Positions 63,938-64,000 of a DNA stretch of 64,000 bases are shown one piece after another (position 1 is the stretch's first letter; every line of letters starts with the position of its first letter). Position numbers and translations under genes: made by a program. The stretch comes from Acinetobacter lwoffii (lineage in GTDB: Bacteria; Pseudomonadota; Gammaproteobacteria; Pseudomonadales; Moraxellaceae). The stretch is from the NCBI RefSeq assembly GCF_029024105.1, contig NZ_CP118963.1, forward strand, positions 1,922,001 through 1,986,000, read 5' to 3'. The notes beneath the pieces were generated by a model. The model made no database searches, was not told where the DNA came from, and saw only the letters and a list, made by a program, of their open reading frames with translations.

Positions 63938-64000
63938 TCAAGCCTCTTTAAAATATTTCTTTCTTAGCCACAGTGAAACACTCACTAAAGCAATTAACAC
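63938..64000 (-). CDS. C-terminal end of a membrane protein, probably the arsenite efflux transporter
   Basis: Only the last 20 codons are inside the window. They read VLIALVSVSLWLRKKYFKEA and then a stop: a hydrophobic helix with a positively charged tail. The 4-base gap to arsH and the usual gene order suggest the arsenite pump Acr3 or ArsB; the fragment itself cannot decide. Confidence 0.45.
   Translation of the reverse strand: MLIALVSVSLWLRKKYFKEA

Noticed and set aside
1..64000. tRNA, rRNA or CRISPR arrays
   Set aside because: No cloverleaf ends with TTCGA-type T arms, no rRNA segments and no regularly spaced repeats were noticed on reading the intergenic gaps; a covariance-model scan would be needed to exclude small RNAs.

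Overview
The window looks like a chromosomal segment of an Acinetobacter species (Gammaproteobacteria, Moraxellaceae); I do not assign a species. The reasons are the moderately AT-rich codon use, the pyrD-cvpA-purF and pyrB-pyrC' arrangements, a gspL-gspM pair, an RhlB-type helicase of 383 residues, a Crp/Vfr-type regulator beside an OsmC gene, and an IS982-type transposase remnant of the kind common in this genus. No rRNA, tRNA or CRISPR array was seen.

Region 1 (1-24 kb) is housekeeping. On the minus strand it carries a BepA-like M48 chaperone/protease, a 2-hydroxyacid dehydrogenase, a probable HolD (DNA polymerase III psi) subunit, an M48-like membrane protein with a broken zinc motif, purF, cvpA, pyrD, gspM, gspL, sixA, gpsA, a nitroreductase, rhlB and a cold-shock gene. 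On the plus strand lie a small lipoprotein, a TusA-like protein, rpoH, a DUF423 protein, thiS, thiG, a SulP transporter and trmB. A glutathione S-transferase, a DUF2520 protein, a thioesterase-like protein and a methyltransferase are on minus.

Region 2 (24-36 kb) is a catabolic block for leucine/isovalerate. A TetR regulator and an acyl-CoA synthetase (minus) diverge from isovaleryl-CoA dehydrogenase, methylcrotonyl-CoA carboxylase beta, methylglutaconyl-CoA hydratase, carboxylase alpha, HMG-CoA lyase, both subunits of a 3-oxoacid CoA-transferase and an AtoE-type transporter. Together they take isovaleryl-CoA to acetyl-CoA plus acetoacetate and then activate acetoacetate. Two inverted repeats in the divergent promoter region are candidate operators.

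Region 3 (36-50 kb) holds a membrane-anchored OmpA-domain protein, pyrC' (a dihydroorotase-like protein without its zinc ligands) and pyrB, rlmL, clpB with a clear sigma-32-type promoter, an antitoxin-like DUF2384 protein, a Tas-type aldo-keto reductase, crp diverging from an OsmC/YhfA gene, and a metallophosphoesterase.

Region 4 (50-64 kb) is accessory and partly decayed. An IS982-family remnant truncates a rhodanese gene. Beyond it lies a reactive-sulfur operon: a frameshifted TauE exporter, a persulfide-dioxygenase-like MBL hydrolase and two YeeE/YedE half-transporters. These diverge from an ArsR/BigR-type regulator with a conserved-looking cysteine pair. Next come a DUF202 protein and a periplasmic thiol-redox set (dsbG, an Lgt-like/TlpA fusion, dsbD with an in-frame stop) that diverges from a QseB/PmrA-type two-component system. 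An IS5-family remnant, a voltage-gated-type potassium channel and the end of an arsenic cluster (arsO-like, arsH, and the tail of a probable arsenite transporter) complete the window.
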